Assembly: GCA_025352625.1 (NCBI GenBank)
Contig: JANXSR010000389.1
Coordinates: forward strand, 1-53,456
Direction: 5' to 3'
Source of the DNA: Ferruginibacter sp.
GTDB lineage: Bacteria; Bacteroidota; Bacteroidia; Chitinophagales; Chitinophagaceae
Length of the DNA: 53,456 bases
Positions 43,032 through 52,082 of this stretch are shown here, piece by piece. Numbering within the stretch: the stretch's first letter is position 1; every line of letters begins with the position of its first letter. Both the position numbers and the translations under genes were made by a program. Under the pieces are notes generated by a model. The model was not told where the DNA came from. It searched no databases and was given only the letters and a program-made list of their open reading frames with translations.

Positions 43032-44156
43032 TTATTTTAAAATTTCCTGTAGCTTATTTTCTAATGCACTTCCTCTTAAATTCATTGCTACAATCTTTCC
43101 TTCCGGGTTTACCAGCACATTGAATGGAATGCCATCGAAGCCGTATAAACCAACGGCAGCACTGCTCCAGTATTTCAAATCGCTGATATGATACCACGCC
43201 AAGCTGTCAGCCTTAATAGCATTCAGCCACTGTTGCTTATCCTGATCCAGCGATACACCCAATACAGTAAAATTTTTATCTTTAAATGTATTGTAAGCTT
43301 TTACCAGATTGGGATTTTCACCACGGCATGGGCCGCACCAGCTTGCCCAAAAATCAACCAGTACAAACTTACCTTTTAGCATGCTTAAAGCAAAAGGTTT
43401 ACCACTGGTATCGGGCATGTTTATATCAGGTGCTATTCCACCTTCGTGTGGTTTTGCTTTGGATTGGGCAATCAGTTGTTTGTACTGTGCCACCAGGCTG
43501 TTTAAGGCCATATGGACGGGGAAACGTTTTGGTAATCCGGTGATGGCTTTTTCTAATTTTTCAGGTTCAATATTGCGGGAGTAACCAATAGCAAACAAGG
43601 CTATCACGGCATCATTTGTAGTATCAATATATTGTGCAATAAAATTATTGTAAGCTGCATCCTTTTCATCAAAAGTTTTTTTTGTAACTAAAAAAGTACT
43701 GTCTGTTGGGCCAGCCGCTGACAACTGTTGTACCTCAGCAGCTTTTATTTCAAGCGCCATCCGTTGCTGCTGAATACCGGTGATAAACTTTTTTAAAGAA
43801 GCATTTGCTGCTGAATTAATGGACGCCCCCCCGATAGAGAGGTCTTTGTAATCAGCAAAAAAACCAAGTTCGCTTTTATCATTAATCACAATAAAAAAGG
43901 CGCTGTCCTTTTCCATACGCAGGCGATAAAGCCCCTCTTCCGGGGCTAATGCCGCAATAGTAAACTGTCCGTTTTTTAATTCAGCTGTATCTAATACCTC
44001 AGGATCTTTTTCGCTAAAAAATAATTCTTCCAGGTATATTTTTTGGTTAGGCGCATTTTTTATTTGTCCGGTTACGGTAAATTTCCCCTGCTCGCTTTTA
44101 GTATTGCAAGACAATAAAATCACCGTACACAAAGCTGCAACGCATATTTTTTTCAT
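43032..44156 (-). CDS. DUF4369 / TlpA-like thioredoxin-fold lipoprotein
   Basis: The 374-residue envelope thiol-disulfide oxidoreductase has a lipoprotein signal (MKKICVAALCTVILLSC, lipobox LLSC). Residues ~25-115 match DUF4369 (GQIKNAPNQKIYLEEL), followed by a helical linker. A C-terminal AhpC/TSA-TlpA domain (~245-374) carries DFWASWCGPCRGENP, the active CGPC site, and the cis-Pro region FDGIPFNVLVNPEGKI. This layout is widespread in Bacteroidota, where such proteins keep periplasmic cysteines reduced, for example for cytochrome c assembly. That role would fit the haem proteins nearby, but it is inference. It follows gatB by 9 bases and is probably co-transcribed. Confidence 0.92.
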   Translation of the reverse strand: MKKICVAALCTVILLSCNTKSEQGKFTVTGQIKNAPNQKIYLEELFFSEKDPEVLDTAELKNGQFTIAALAPEEGLYRLRMEKDSAFFIVINDKSELGFFADYKDLSIGGASINSAANASLKKFITGIQQQRMALEIKAAEVQQLSAAGPTDSTFLVTKKTFDEKDAAYNNFIAQYIDTTNDAVIALFAIGYSRNIEPEKLEKAITGLPKRFPVHMALNSLVAQYKQLIAQSKAKPHEGGIAPDINMPDTSGKPFALSMLKGKFVLVDFWASWCGPCRGENPNLVKAYNTFKDKNFTVLGVSLDQDKQQWLNAIKADSLAWYHISDLKYWSSAAVGLYGFDGIPFNVLVNPEGKIVAMNLRGSALENKLQEILK

Positions 44157-44165
44157 ACAAATAGT

Positions 44166-45611
44166 TTAATTTAATTTTTCAGCCAATAGCTTATTGACAA
44201 GGTTCATGTCTGCTTTACCCTTGCTTATTTTTTTTACTTCTCCAACAAATAAACCTATCAATCCTTTTTTACCACTCTTGTATTCTTTTACTTTATCCGG
44301 CATTTTTGCAATTACTTCATCTACCCATGCCGCAACGGAGCTGCTGTCGCTTTCCTGTAACAGGTTTAATTCTGTGGCAATTTGCAAAGGTGTTTTTTCA
44401 GGCGAGGCCAGTAAGGCATTGAATATTTTTGATGATGCAATACTGAAATTTACTTTGCCATCATCAACCAGTTGAATCAGTGCACTGATGTTTTTTGGGG
44501 GTAATGGAAAGGCGGAAATCTCAATGGTCTTTTCGTTAAGGTAAGATTTTACAGGCCCCATCAACCAGTTAACAGCAGCTTTATAATTAGTAGTATGTTT
44601 TATAATTGCTTCAAAAAAATCTACCAGCGATTTATCTCCGCAAATAACCTGTGTATCATAATCGGGTAAATTAAATTCGGTCTTGTATTTCTTCTCCAGT
44701 TCTTCCGGCAGGGCAGGTAATGCTGCTTTTACCCGATGTAAAAACTCATCCGTAATGTTAAAGGGAGTAAGATCAGGGTCGGCAAAATAACGGTAATCAT
44801 CTGCTTCTTCTTTGCTGCGTAACGAAAAAGTGGTGTTGTTATCTGCATCGTAGCTTCTTGTTTGCTGCAGTACTTTTTCGCCACTTTCAACAATATCAAT
44901 CAGCCGGTTCACTTCCACATCAATGGCCCGTTTTACATTGCGGATGCTGTTCAGGTTCTTTACTTCAACCCTTGTACCAAGCTTTGTTTCCCCTTTTAAA
45001 CGGATAGAAATATTGGCATCGCAACGCATACTGCCTTCTTCCATATTGCCATCGCAAATATTTAACCAACGTACTAATCTGCGAAGTTCGGTAACATAGG
45101 CAAAAGCTTCTTCGCTGCTGTGCAGGTCGGGTTCACTTACAATTTCAAGTAAGGGCACGCCTGCACGGTTTAAGTCTATTGCTGTATACAATTCATCTAC
45201 ATCGTGCAAACTTTTACCGGCATCTTCTTCCATATGTATCCGGTTTAGCAGGATATGCCTTTCGGTATCATCTACCTTAATTCTTACTTTACCATTTTTA
45301 CAAATAGGTGTAGTGTGTTGGCTTACCTGATACCCCTTTGGTAGGTCGGGGTAAAAATAATTTTTACGGGCAAAATAATTTATTTGCTCAATGTCGCAAT
45401 TAAGTGCCAGACCAAGTTTTACGGCATATTCAATAGCCTTTTTATTCATTTTTGGGAGCGTACCGGGATGAGCTAATGTTATAGGGCTGATATGGGTATT
45501 AGGTGCAGCCCCAAAGGCAGCACTATCTCCACAAAATAATTTGCTTTTAGTAAGCAACTGGGCATGTACTTCCAGGCCAATAACTACCTGGTATTTATCA
45601 TTTTTTATCAC
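44166..45611 (-). CDS. gatB: Aspartyl/glutamyl-tRNA(Asn/Gln) amidotransferase subunit B
   Basis: GatB is the tRNA-binding kinase subunit of GatCAB, which converts Glu-tRNA(Gln) or Asp-tRNA(Asn) to the amidated form. The track starts at TTG 45653. I prefer GTG 45611, since the conserved family N-terminus (YQVVIGLEVHAQL) begins a few codons later. That gives 481 residues, the normal length. The cradle domain is seen in PLLEIVSEPDLHSSEEA, NLNSIRNVKRAI and DYRYFADPDLTPF; the C-terminal helical and YqeY-like tail runs from ~330. gatA and gatC are not in this window, as is common in Bacteroidota. A terminator separates it from the PDZ gene upstream. Confidence 0.94.
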   Translation of the reverse strand: MIKNDKYQVVIGLEVHAQLLTKSKLFCGDSAAFGAAPNTHISPITLAHPGTLPKMNKKAIEYAVKLGLALNCDIEQINYFARKNYFYPDLPKGYQVSQHTTPICKNGKVRIKVDDTERHILLNRIHMEEDAGKSLHDVDELYTAIDLNRAGVPLLEIVSEPDLHSSEEAFAYVTELRRLVRWLNICDGNMEEGSMRCDANISIRLKGETKLGTRVEVKNLNSIRNVKRAIDVEVNRLIDIVESGEKVLQQTRSYDADNNTTFSLRSKEEADDYRYFADPDLTPFNITDEFLHRVKAALPALPEELEKKYKTEFNLPDYDTQVICGDKSLVDFFEAIIKHTTNYKAAVNWLMGPVKSYLNEKTIEISAFPLPPKNISALIQLVDDGKVNFSIASSKIFNALLASPEKTPLQIATELNLLQESDSSSVAAWVDEVIAKMPDKVKEYKSGKKGLIGLFVGEVKKISKGKADMNLVNKLLAEKLN

Positions 45612-45706
45612 GGATGCAAATGTACAAAGAAGTTTGTGCCTATCATTCTCCAAACCGGTAAAGCCTTGATAAAAGCCACCGGAAGTATCTTCTCAATGGT
45701 ATCAAA

Positions 45707-45751
45707 CAAAAAAACCATCCGCCAACAGCTTAAAAGCTATTCGACGAATGG
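45707..45751 (-). terminator. Rho-independent terminator after the double-PDZ gene
   Basis: On the minus strand CCATTCG (45751-45745) pairs with CGGATGG (45721-45715), with one G-U pair. An inner AGCTT/AAGCT pairing supports it, and a run of seven Ts follows. It starts 22 bases after the PDZ gene stop. Confidence 0.75.
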
Positions 45752-45772
45752 ATTTTACATGACGGCTTTTCT

Positions 45773-46858
45773 TTATAAATTAGCGGTCTTTAGTTTTTTA
45801 GGAATCTTTACATCAAAACTCATTTCAGTTCCGTTTCTTTTTGCTTTAATGGTGTAGGCTGATTTTTCTGCAACTCCCATCAATTGTTCTCTTGCATCAT
45901 CAGTATTGCTTATTTTTTGTCCGTTTATTTCTGTGATGATATCATCTTTTTTCAATCCGGCTTTTTCAGCTGCCGAAGCAGCATCTACATCAATTACTTT
46001 TACATTACCACCTTCTTCTGTGTCCTGAATTTTTAGTCCTAATTTTTTTTGACGCGGAAATATATTGTCAGCAAAATCCTGATTGGGTGCGAAATTGAAA
46101 TTTTCATTTCCTTCCATATTAAAATCCGGCATAGGGGCTATTTGCACATGTGGACTTTTGAAAGACCGGAAATTTGATTTTGGGCTGTAATTGAAAACAA
46201 AATTTCGTTCTTCTACTCTTTCGCCCAAAACAGCTTTTACATCTTTTTTCTTTCCATCTCTTTTATAAATAATTTTTACTTCTTCTTTTGGTTTTTTACC
46301 CGAAATAATAGTAGCTAAAACTTCGCCGTCAGTAACATCCCTGTCGCCTACTTTTGTAATAACATCGCCATTTTTTAAGCCAGCTTTTTCCGCCGCACTG
46401 CCTTTTACAACTTCCACAATCTTGGCGCCATCGGTAGTCTTTTCCGTTGTTACACCCAGAAAAGGTTTATGTGTAATTTCATTTTTATTCATTTCTTTTA
46501 AACGATCAAGACCTTCCATTCCCTGCATGCCCCCGGGGCCATCAAAATTAAACAGCATGTCTTCACCGTTTCTATCACGAATGATCATTTTTCTTTTGTT
46601 AATGGTAACACCATCATCTTTAAACTCAACGAGCGGCTTTCCGTTAATGATAACATTGTCGCCATCTATTTCAACGTTCAATTTTATTTCCTTGTCACCA
46701 TTGCTTTTAATGATAATCTCCTGCGTTTCTCTTTTCCCAGGTTTACCGGGTTTTTCTATTATTGTTTTTTGCTCTATTTTTTCTTCCTGTTGCGCTGTGG
46801 CAGTGAAAGATAAACTGATACAACCTACTGCCAATGCGCTAAAAAATAATTTTTTCAT
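45773..46858 (-). CDS. Secreted protein with two PDZ domains
   Basis: The 361-residue exported protein has a signal peptide (MKKLFFSALAVGCISLSFTATAQ) and a charged Lys/Glu-rich region (~25-95). The first PDZ domain lies at ~130-215 (FLGVTTEKTTDGAKIVEVVKG...AAEKAGLKNGDVITKVGDRDV) and the second at ~270-355 (LGLKIQDTEEGGNVKVIDVD...AAEKAGLKKDDIITEINGQKI). It resembles the PDZ half of HtrA/DegP, but no trypsin-like domain or catalytic triad is present. It may be an adaptor or scaffold in the periplasm. Monocistronic, with its own terminator. Specific role unknown. Confidence 0.87.
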   Translation of the reverse strand: MKKLFFSALAVGCISLSFTATAQQEEKIEQKTIIEKPGKPGKRETQEIIIKSNGDKEIKLNVEIDGDNVIINGKPLVEFKDDGVTINKRKMIIRDRNGEDMLFNFDGPGGMQGMEGLDRLKEMNKNEITHKPFLGVTTEKTTDGAKIVEVVKGSAAEKAGLKNGDVITKVGDRDVTDGEVLATIISGKKPKEEVKIIYKRDGKKKDVKAVLGERVEERNFVFNYSPKSNFRSFKSPHVQIAPMPDFNMEGNENFNFAPNQDFADNIFPRQKKLGLKIQDTEEGGNVKVIDVDAASAAEKAGLKKDDIITEINGQKISNTDDAREQLMGVAEKSAYTIKAKRNGTEMSFDVKIPKKLKTANL

Positions 46859-46992
46859 GTTGATAAATTTGATATACGAAATGTTTAGTAGTTCAAATGT
46901 ATAAATAATTTTTTAATTACGAATACTTTCGGATATTATTTATTTGCTTTAACAAAACTTTTTATTTGCAGGCAAAAAATCAATCTGCTGTT

Positions 46993-47029
46993 TTAAGATT
47001 ACAGCCTTTCCTAAAAACTGTAATCTTAA
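46993..47029 (-). other. 12-bp stem-loop overlapping the GNAT stop codon
   Basis: TTAAGATTACAG (46993-47004) and CTGTAATCTTAA (47018-47029) are perfect complements with a 13-base loop. The stop codon of the acetyltransferase gene (47028-47026 on the minus strand) is part of the stem. No T run follows on the minus strand, so it may be an mRNA 3' stability hairpin rather than a classical terminator. Confidence 0.6.
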
Positions 47030-47544
47030 TTTATTTGAGCTGAATCAGATGCTGTAAAAACTTTTATCAGACAACCATCTTCTAAGTCTTCTTTAAGAAA
47101 CTGCATGCCAATTTTTTGCAGTACGTTTATAGAGGCCAGATTTTCAACTTGTGCCTTCGCTATGATTGTTTTTAAATTAAGCTGATTGAAACCATAATCC
47201 AATACATCTCTTGCAGCTTCTGTTGCGTAACCATGCCCCCAGGCATTTTTTTTAAAGCGATACCCTAAATCAATTTCACTGGTTTCTGCTAACAATTTCA
47301 GTCCACACCAGCCGATAAATTCATTATTGTGTTTGGTGTGAACGGCCCAGCGGCCAAGATTGTTTTTGTATTGCGGTAAGATGATGTTAATCAAAACCTG
47401 CTCAGCCTGCGCTGCATTTTCCAAGGCAGGTTCATGAATATATTTCAGCACCTCAGGTGCACTGTTTAGTTGTTGTATTACTGCTGCATCCGCTATAGTT
47501 AACTGGCGTAGTAGTAATCTGGGTGTTTGTAAAATTATGTTCAT
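47026..47544 (-). CDS. GNAT family N-acetyltransferase (RimJ/RimL-like)
   Basis: The 172-residue acetyl-CoA-dependent transferase opens with ILQTPRLLLRQLTIADAAVI, typical of the Acetyltransf_3 (ribosomal-protein-alanine acetyltransferase-like) group. The acetyl-CoA pyrophosphate loop is NAWGHGYATEAARDVL (~100-115), and NLASINVLQKIGMQFL closes the domain. The substrate cannot be told; relatives acetylate ribosomal protein N-termini, amino-sugars or antibiotics. It lies downstream of alaS but is separated from it by a strong terminator. Confidence 0.9.
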   Translation of the reverse strand: MNIILQTPRLLLRQLTIADAAVIQQLNSAPEVLKYIHEPALENAAQAEQVLINIILPQYKNNLGRWAVHTKHNNEFIGWCGLKLLAETSEIDLGYRFKKNAWGHGYATEAARDVLDYGFNQLNLKTIIAKAQVENLASINVLQKIGMQFLKEDLEDGCLIKVFTASDSAQIN

Positions 47545-47555
47545 ACTGCATAATT

Positions 47556-47586
47556 AAAAAGGGAAGCCATGAAACTTCCCTTTTTT
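47556..47586 (-). terminator. Terminator after alaS (works in both directions on paper)
   Basis: AAAAAGGGAAG (47556-47566) and CTTCCCTTTTT (47575-47585) form an 11-bp stem with an 8-base loop, flanked by A and T runs. It lies in the 60-base gap between the alaS stop (47605) and the GNAT start (47544), both on the minus strand. Confidence 0.85.
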
Positions 47587-47604
47587 AAAAAATAAGAAAT
47601 TGTT

Positions 47605-50226
47605 TTATAATAGCGATTTTACTTTCGCAATCAATTCTTTAAAATTACCCACATCCTGTCCACCAGCAGTGCCAAGATTTTTTTGGCCGCCGCCGCCACC
47701 TTTTATCAAGCTAGCCACTTGTTCTTTAATAATCTTTGCAGCATCCAATCCCTTTGCATTTACTACCGTATCAGAAATACCAATGGCAACAAATGCTTTA
47801 CCATCTATATTGCTGCAAAGCACCACAAGGTGATCGTGTAAATGATTTTTAAGATCTGTACATAATTTTTTTAGCGCATCGGCATTGCTTACTTCTATTA
47901 CTTCGCCAACGAAAGTTACATTGTTGATGATCTCATCTTTTTGTAATAATTCATAGCGGATGCCAACGAGTTGCCTTGCTTCCAGCCCTTCAACCCGTTT
48001 GGACATCGTATTATTTTCTGCCAATAAATTTTCAATGGATTTATTAATGTCTTTGCTGTTTTTTAATAAGCTCCGTATTTCATTCAGTGCAACAAATTGT
48101 TCGTTGATGTAACTTTCTGCTGCTGCTCCGCAAACAGCTTCTATCCTTCTAACACCAGCCGCAACAGCGCTTTCATGTTGAATTTTAAAGATGCCCAGCT
48201 CGCCGGTGCTGCCTACATGGGTACCACCGCAAAGTTCAAGACTATAATTAGGGTCCATTATTACTACCCTTACCACATCGCCGTATTTTTCTCCAAACAA
48301 AGCCATTGCACCCAGTGCCACAGCTTCATCTTTGTGCATTGATTTTATTACCACCGGAATATTTTCCCTTATTTTTTCATTCACCAGTTTTTCCACTGCA
48401 GCAATTTCTTCATTGGTTACCTTGGCAAAATGGCTGAAATCAAAACGCAGGTAGTCTGCATTTACAAGGCTTCCCTTTTGTGCTACGTGTTTGCCTAATA
48501 CATTGCGCAATGCAGCATGCATTAAATGGGTAACGCTGTGGTTGACCGAAATCGATTTTCTTCTTACCGCATTTACTTTAGCAGTAACAATTGTGTTGAT
48601 GGCAGCAGGAAGGGTATCCGTAAAATGAATGATGAGGTCATTTTCTTTTTTGGTATTAGTTACTTCAATGATTTCCTCGCCAAATTGTAAAGTGCCTGTA
48701 TCGCCAACCTGGCCGCCACTTTCTGCATAGAAGGGAGTAGTGTCTAAAATAAGTTGGTATTGTTCTTTTCCTTTGGCTGTTACTTTTCTATATTTTATAA
48801 TGTTGCTATCTGTTTCCAAAAAATCGTAACCGACAAATTTATTACTGGTATTTTCAATGAGTGTAATCCAGTCTTCAGTTTCTAAAGTGGTTGCAGCACG
48901 GGAACGGTTTTTTTGTTGCTGCATTTCATTTTCAAAACCTATTTCATCAACAGTTAAATTATTTTCAGCAGCAATCAATCTTGTTAGATCAATTGGAAAA
49001 CCAAAAGTGTCCAATAACTCAAATGCAACAGCACCATTAATAATTTTTGTTTCCTTTGATTGAATCATAGCTTCATCAATCTTTTTTAAGCCTTTGTCCA
49101 GTGTTCTCAAGAACGCTTCTTCTTCTTCCTTAATAACCCTGCTCACAAAATCCTGTTGCTGATTTAGTTCTGGAAAAACCGTTTCAAATTGTAGTGCTAT
49201 CAGTGGCAACAACTGGTGCAGCATGGGCTGTTTATATTCCAGGTAAGAATAATAATACCGTACAGCCCTACGAAGTATTCTGCGTATAACATAACCAGCA
49301 CCTGTGTTGGAAGGCAATTGCCCATCAGCAATACAAAAACTAATGGCCCTGATATGATCTGCTATCACCCTGAAAGCAATGCTCTCCTTGTCATCCGTCG
49401 CCTTATATTCTTTATTTACTATTTTACATATTTCAGAAATTGTACCAGTAAAAACATCTGTATCATAATTACTCTGCTTGTCCTGTATTACCCTCACCAA
49501 ACGTTCAAAGCCCATTCCTGTATCTACATGTTGAGCTGGCAAAGGCTCAAGGCTGCCATCTTTTTTTCTGTTGAATTGAATAAACACATTGTTCCATATT
49601 TCAATTACCTGCGGATGATCGTTGTTTACCAATGTACTTCCTGCAACCTGTTTTCTTTCTTCTTCGCTTCTGCAATCCACATGTATTTCTGTGCAGGGGC
49701 CGCAGGGGCCGGTATCGCCCATTTCCCAAAAATTATCTTTTTTGTTGCCCAATAAAATACGGTCTTCAGCTACGTATTTTTTCCATTCGGTATATGCTTC
49801 TTCATCTTTTGGCAGGCCTTCTTTTTCATCGCCTTCAAAAATGGTTACGTATAATTTGTCCTTGTCTAATTTGTACACTTCCGTTAGTAATTGCCAGCTC
49901 CATTCAATAGCTTCTTTTTTAAAATAATCGCCAAAGCTCCAGTTGCCCAGCATTTCAAACATGGTATGGTGATACGTGTCAACACCTACTTCTTCCAGAT
50001 CGTTGTGTTTACCACTAACCCTCAAACATTTTTGCGTGTCTGCGGCCCTGTTATAGGGAGCCTTTTTATTGCCGAGGAAATAATCTTTAAACTGGTTCAT
50101 CCCTGCATTGGTAAATAATAACGTAGGGTCGTCTTTTAAAACAATGGGTGCGGAAGGAACAATAGTGTGCCCCTTTGATTGAAAAAAATCTAGAAATTGT
50201 TGCCTTATCTGTGCACTCGTCATCAT
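47605..50226 (-). CDS. alaS: Alanine--tRNA ligase
   Basis: It charges tRNA(Ala) with alanine and hydrolyses mischarged Ser- or Gly-tRNA(Ala). At 873 residues it has the usual length. The class II catalytic core is seen in FFQSKGHTIVPSAPIV, LLFTNAGMNQFKDYFLG and DTYHHTMFEMLGNWSFGDYFK (1-~240). The tRNA-recognition region reaches ~450. The editing domain has the zinc motif HSVTHLMHAAL (HxxxH) and ELCGGTHVG (CxxxH). The C-Ala domain ends in IKGGGGGQKNLGTAGG. Divergent from the M23 gene with a 245-base gap. Essential housekeeping gene, nothing unusual seen. Confidence 0.97.
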   Translation of the reverse strand: MMTSAQIRQQFLDFFQSKGHTIVPSAPIVLKDDPTLLFTNAGMNQFKDYFLGNKKAPYNRAADTQKCLRVSGKHNDLEEVGVDTYHHTMFEMLGNWSFGDYFKKEAIEWSWQLLTEVYKLDKDKLYVTIFEGDEKEGLPKDEEAYTEWKKYVAEDRILLGNKKDNFWEMGDTGPCGPCTEIHVDCRSEEERKQVAGSTLVNNDHPQVIEIWNNVFIQFNRKKDGSLEPLPAQHVDTGMGFERLVRVIQDKQSNYDTDVFTGTISEICKIVNKEYKATDDKESIAFRVIADHIRAISFCIADGQLPSNTGAGYVIRRILRRAVRYYYSYLEYKQPMLHQLLPLIALQFETVFPELNQQQDFVSRVIKEEEEAFLRTLDKGLKKIDEAMIQSKETKIINGAVAFELLDTFGFPIDLTRLIAAENNLTVDEIGFENEMQQQKNRSRAATTLETEDWITLIENTSNKFVGYDFLETDSNIIKYRKVTAKGKEQYQLILDTTPFYAESGGQVGDTGTLQFGEEIIEVTNTKKENDLIIHFTDTLPAAINTIVTAKVNAVRRKSISVNHSVTHLMHAALRNVLGKHVAQKGSLVNADYLRFDFSHFAKVTNEEIAAVEKLVNEKIRENIPVVIKSMHKDEAVALGAMALFGEKYGDVVRVVIMDPNYSLELCGGTHVGSTGELGIFKIQHESAVAAGVRRIEAVCGAAAESYINEQFVALNEIRSLLKNSKDINKSIENLLAENNTMSKRVEGLEARQLVGIRYELLQKDEIINNVTFVGEVIEVSNADALKKLCTDLKNHLHDHLVVLCSNIDGKAFVAIGISDTVVNAKGLDAAKIIKEQVASLIKGGGGGQKNLGTAGGQDVGNFKELIAKVKSLL

Positions 50227-50244
50227 AAACCTTTATTTTTTGGG

Positions 50245-50275
50245 TTGATTTTTGCAATATATCAGTCTATATTTG
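50245..50275 (+). promoter_or_regulatory. Candidate promoter upstream of the M23 peptidase gene
   Basis: TTG (50245-50247), a 20-base spacer and TATATTTG (50268-50275), an exact TAnnTTTG match. The -7 box lies inside a small inverted repeat AGTCTA/TAGACT (50264-50281). Transcription would start near 50282, leaving a ~190-base leader before the ATG at 50472. Confidence 0.45.
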
Positions 50276-50471
50276 TAGACTTTTGAAAAAACTGTGGCGC
50301 AAAGGTAAGGAAAAGCTATGCCCATCCTCATCTGTACAAGTGCAATAAGGGAGAAATTTGAAGTAGAAATGATATCGAAAAAATCATTAAATGCAGGATA
50401 ATCTGCATTTTGTTACTATATAAATATATTTTTAAAGGGTTATTTTAAAATCCACATAGGGTTAGGATTGC

Positions 50472-51443
50472 ATGAAGAAAATAAAATACTATTATAATAC
50501 CAATACGCTGCGCTATGAAAAACTGGTGACTCCTTTTAGGGTAAAACTGTTGCGCATATTTGGTTTTCTTTCTGCTTTACTGGTTAGTTCGGCATTGATA
50601 ATTGGTTTGTATACCAAATTTATTCCGAAACCAACAGATAGAGAATCGAAATTGAAGGAAGAATTAATGAAAGATAATTATACTGCTCTGAGTGAAAAAG
50701 TAAAAAGTTTACAAGAGCAGATGGCAGGATTAGAGAAAAGGGACAATGAAGTATACCGGTCTATTTTTGAAGCAAATCCTTTGCCTGATAGTGCACGGGC
50801 GAAGTTGCAGGAAAAATCAAAGGAACTGGATAAAATAAATGTGATGAGTGATGATGCATTGGGTAAAACAATTGCACTTGACCTTAATAATATCAGCGCC
50901 AGAATTGCTTACCAGGTTAACAGTTATACAGCTATTGAAAAACTAATTAATAACCAGGAAAATAAACTATCCTGTATTCCTGCCATTCAACCGGTAAGTA
51001 ATAAAGATCTTACAAGAATTGCCAGCGGATTTGGTTTTCGGATTCACCCTATTTATGGGATACCCAAAATGCACAACGGGCTTGACTTTACAGCGCCACA
51101 GGGTACGCCCATTTATGCTACCGGCGATGGAACAGTAACAACTGCCGGCGCCGCAACAGGAACAGGTAACCATGTAATTATTAACCATGGGTATGGTTAC
51201 GAAACAGTTTACATGCACATGGTACGGATAAAAGCAAGAGACGGGCAACGGGTAAAAAGAGGCGAAGTAATAGGTTGGGTAGGAAGCACCGGTGCCAGTA
51301 CCGGCCCGCATTGCCATTATGAAGTGCATGTGAATGGACAGAAGGTTGACCCGGTTTACTTTTTCTATAATGATTTGAATGCTGAACAGTACGACCGTGT
51401 ATTGAAAATTGCTGCAACAGGCAGTGCCAAAAGTTTTGATTAA
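50472..51443 (+). CDS. M23 (LytM-type) peptidoglycan endopeptidase family protein, membrane-anchored
   Basis: The 323-residue protein has one N-terminal membrane helix (~25-50) and a coiled-coil stretch (~55-110). The LytM/M23 domain is at ~190-300: HNGLDFTAPQGTPIYATGDG holds the first zinc ligands (His, Asp), and GPHCHYEVHVNG holds the HxH pair. The zinc site is therefore complete and hydrolysis of cross-bridge peptides is possible, in contrast to degenerate EnvC-like proteins. It faces the periplasm. It is probably co-transcribed with the MerR gene 62 bases downstream. Divergent from alaS. Confidence 0.92.
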   Translation: MKKIKYYYNTNTLRYEKLVTPFRVKLLRIFGFLSALLVSSALIIGLYTKFIPKPTDRESKLKEELMKDNYTALSEKVKSLQEQMAGLEKRDNEVYRSIFEANPLPDSARAKLQEKSKELDKINVMSDDALGKTIALDLNNISARIAYQVNSYTAIEKLINNQENKLSCIPAIQPVSNKDLTRIASGFGFRIHPIYGIPKMHNGLDFTAPQGTPIYATGDGTVTTAGAATGTGNHVIINHGYGYETVYMHMVRIKARDGQRVKRGEVIGWVGSTGASTGPHCHYEVHVNGQKVDPVYFFYNDLNAEQYDRVLKIAATGSAKSFD

Positions 51444-51505
51444 TAACGGATTTCTGAAGAACTACCTTTAGCAGCAAAAGCTTAATTTTATTTACCAAAT
51501 AGTAC

Positions 51506-52027
51506 ATGGCTTTACAAACACAAATAGCATTTGATTTTGATGATGTGCCGCAACAACCGTTGCCGCAGAAAAAAGCTATTGTAAAAAAAGAAAAGATAAT
51601 TGAATTGCCAGAAGCAATTACTGTAGTAAAGAAAAAATCTACAAGGGGAAGAATGAGCTTGAAAGAAATGAGTGCCGGTGTTGACTTACTGGAAATACCG
51701 GATGATGAGATTTTATTTCAGAAAATGTATTATTCTATTGGCAAAGTGGCGGCAATGTTTAAAGTAAACCAATCGCTGATACGGCTTTGGGAAAATGAGT
51801 TTGACGTGTTGAAGCCAAAAAAAAATGGCAAAGGTGACCGTTTATTCAGGCCCGAGGATATTAAGAATATTCAATTGATTTATCATTTAATGCGGGAAAG
51901 GAAATATACCATGGAAGGTGCCAAAGATTTTATAAAGCACAACAAAAAAGCAGATGAAAAATTTGCTTTGATAGAATCACTAAAAAAATTAAAAGGATTT
52001 TTAAACGAGTTAAAGGCGAATTTATAG
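51506..52027 (+). CDS. MerR family transcriptional regulator
   Basis: The 173-residue protein has a Lys-rich, probably disordered N-terminal extension (~1-70). The MerR winged helix-turn-helix follows, with YYSIGKVAAMFKVNQSLIRLWENEF (~75-100), then DRLFRPEDIKNIQLIYHLMRERKYTMEGAKDFI. There is no C-terminal effector domain or metal-binding cysteine set, only a short helical tail, so it is not a classical metal sensor. This short type is common as a single copy in Bacteroidota, usually next to an M23 gene as here. Target unknown. Confidence 0.9.
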   Translation: MALQTQIAFDFDDVPQQPLPQKKAIVKKEKIIELPEAITVVKKKSTRGRMSLKEMSAGVDLLEIPDDEILFQKMYYSIGKVAAMFKVNQSLIRLWENEFDVLKPKKNGKGDRLFRPEDIKNIQLIYHLMRERKYTMEGAKDFIKHNKKADEKFALIESLKKLKGFLNELKANL

Positions 52028-52082
52028 TAGATGATTTAAATGCGGGTATCAACACATTTATAGAAAGATTACAGTACGATTC

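Noticed and set aside
45612-45653. TTG start of gatB in the ORF track
   Set aside because: GTG 45611 gives the family's normal N-terminus; the extra 14 residues do not resemble GatB.
46422-46904. 160-residue plus-strand frame over the PDZ gene
   Set aside because: Complement of a Lys/Glu-rich coding region giving a Ser/Phe/Leu-rich shadow; no supporting evidence.
49216-49755. 179-residue plus-strand frame inside alaS
   Set aside because: Wholly antisense to the conserved alaS gene, with low-complexity composition and no recognisable domain; a shadow frame.
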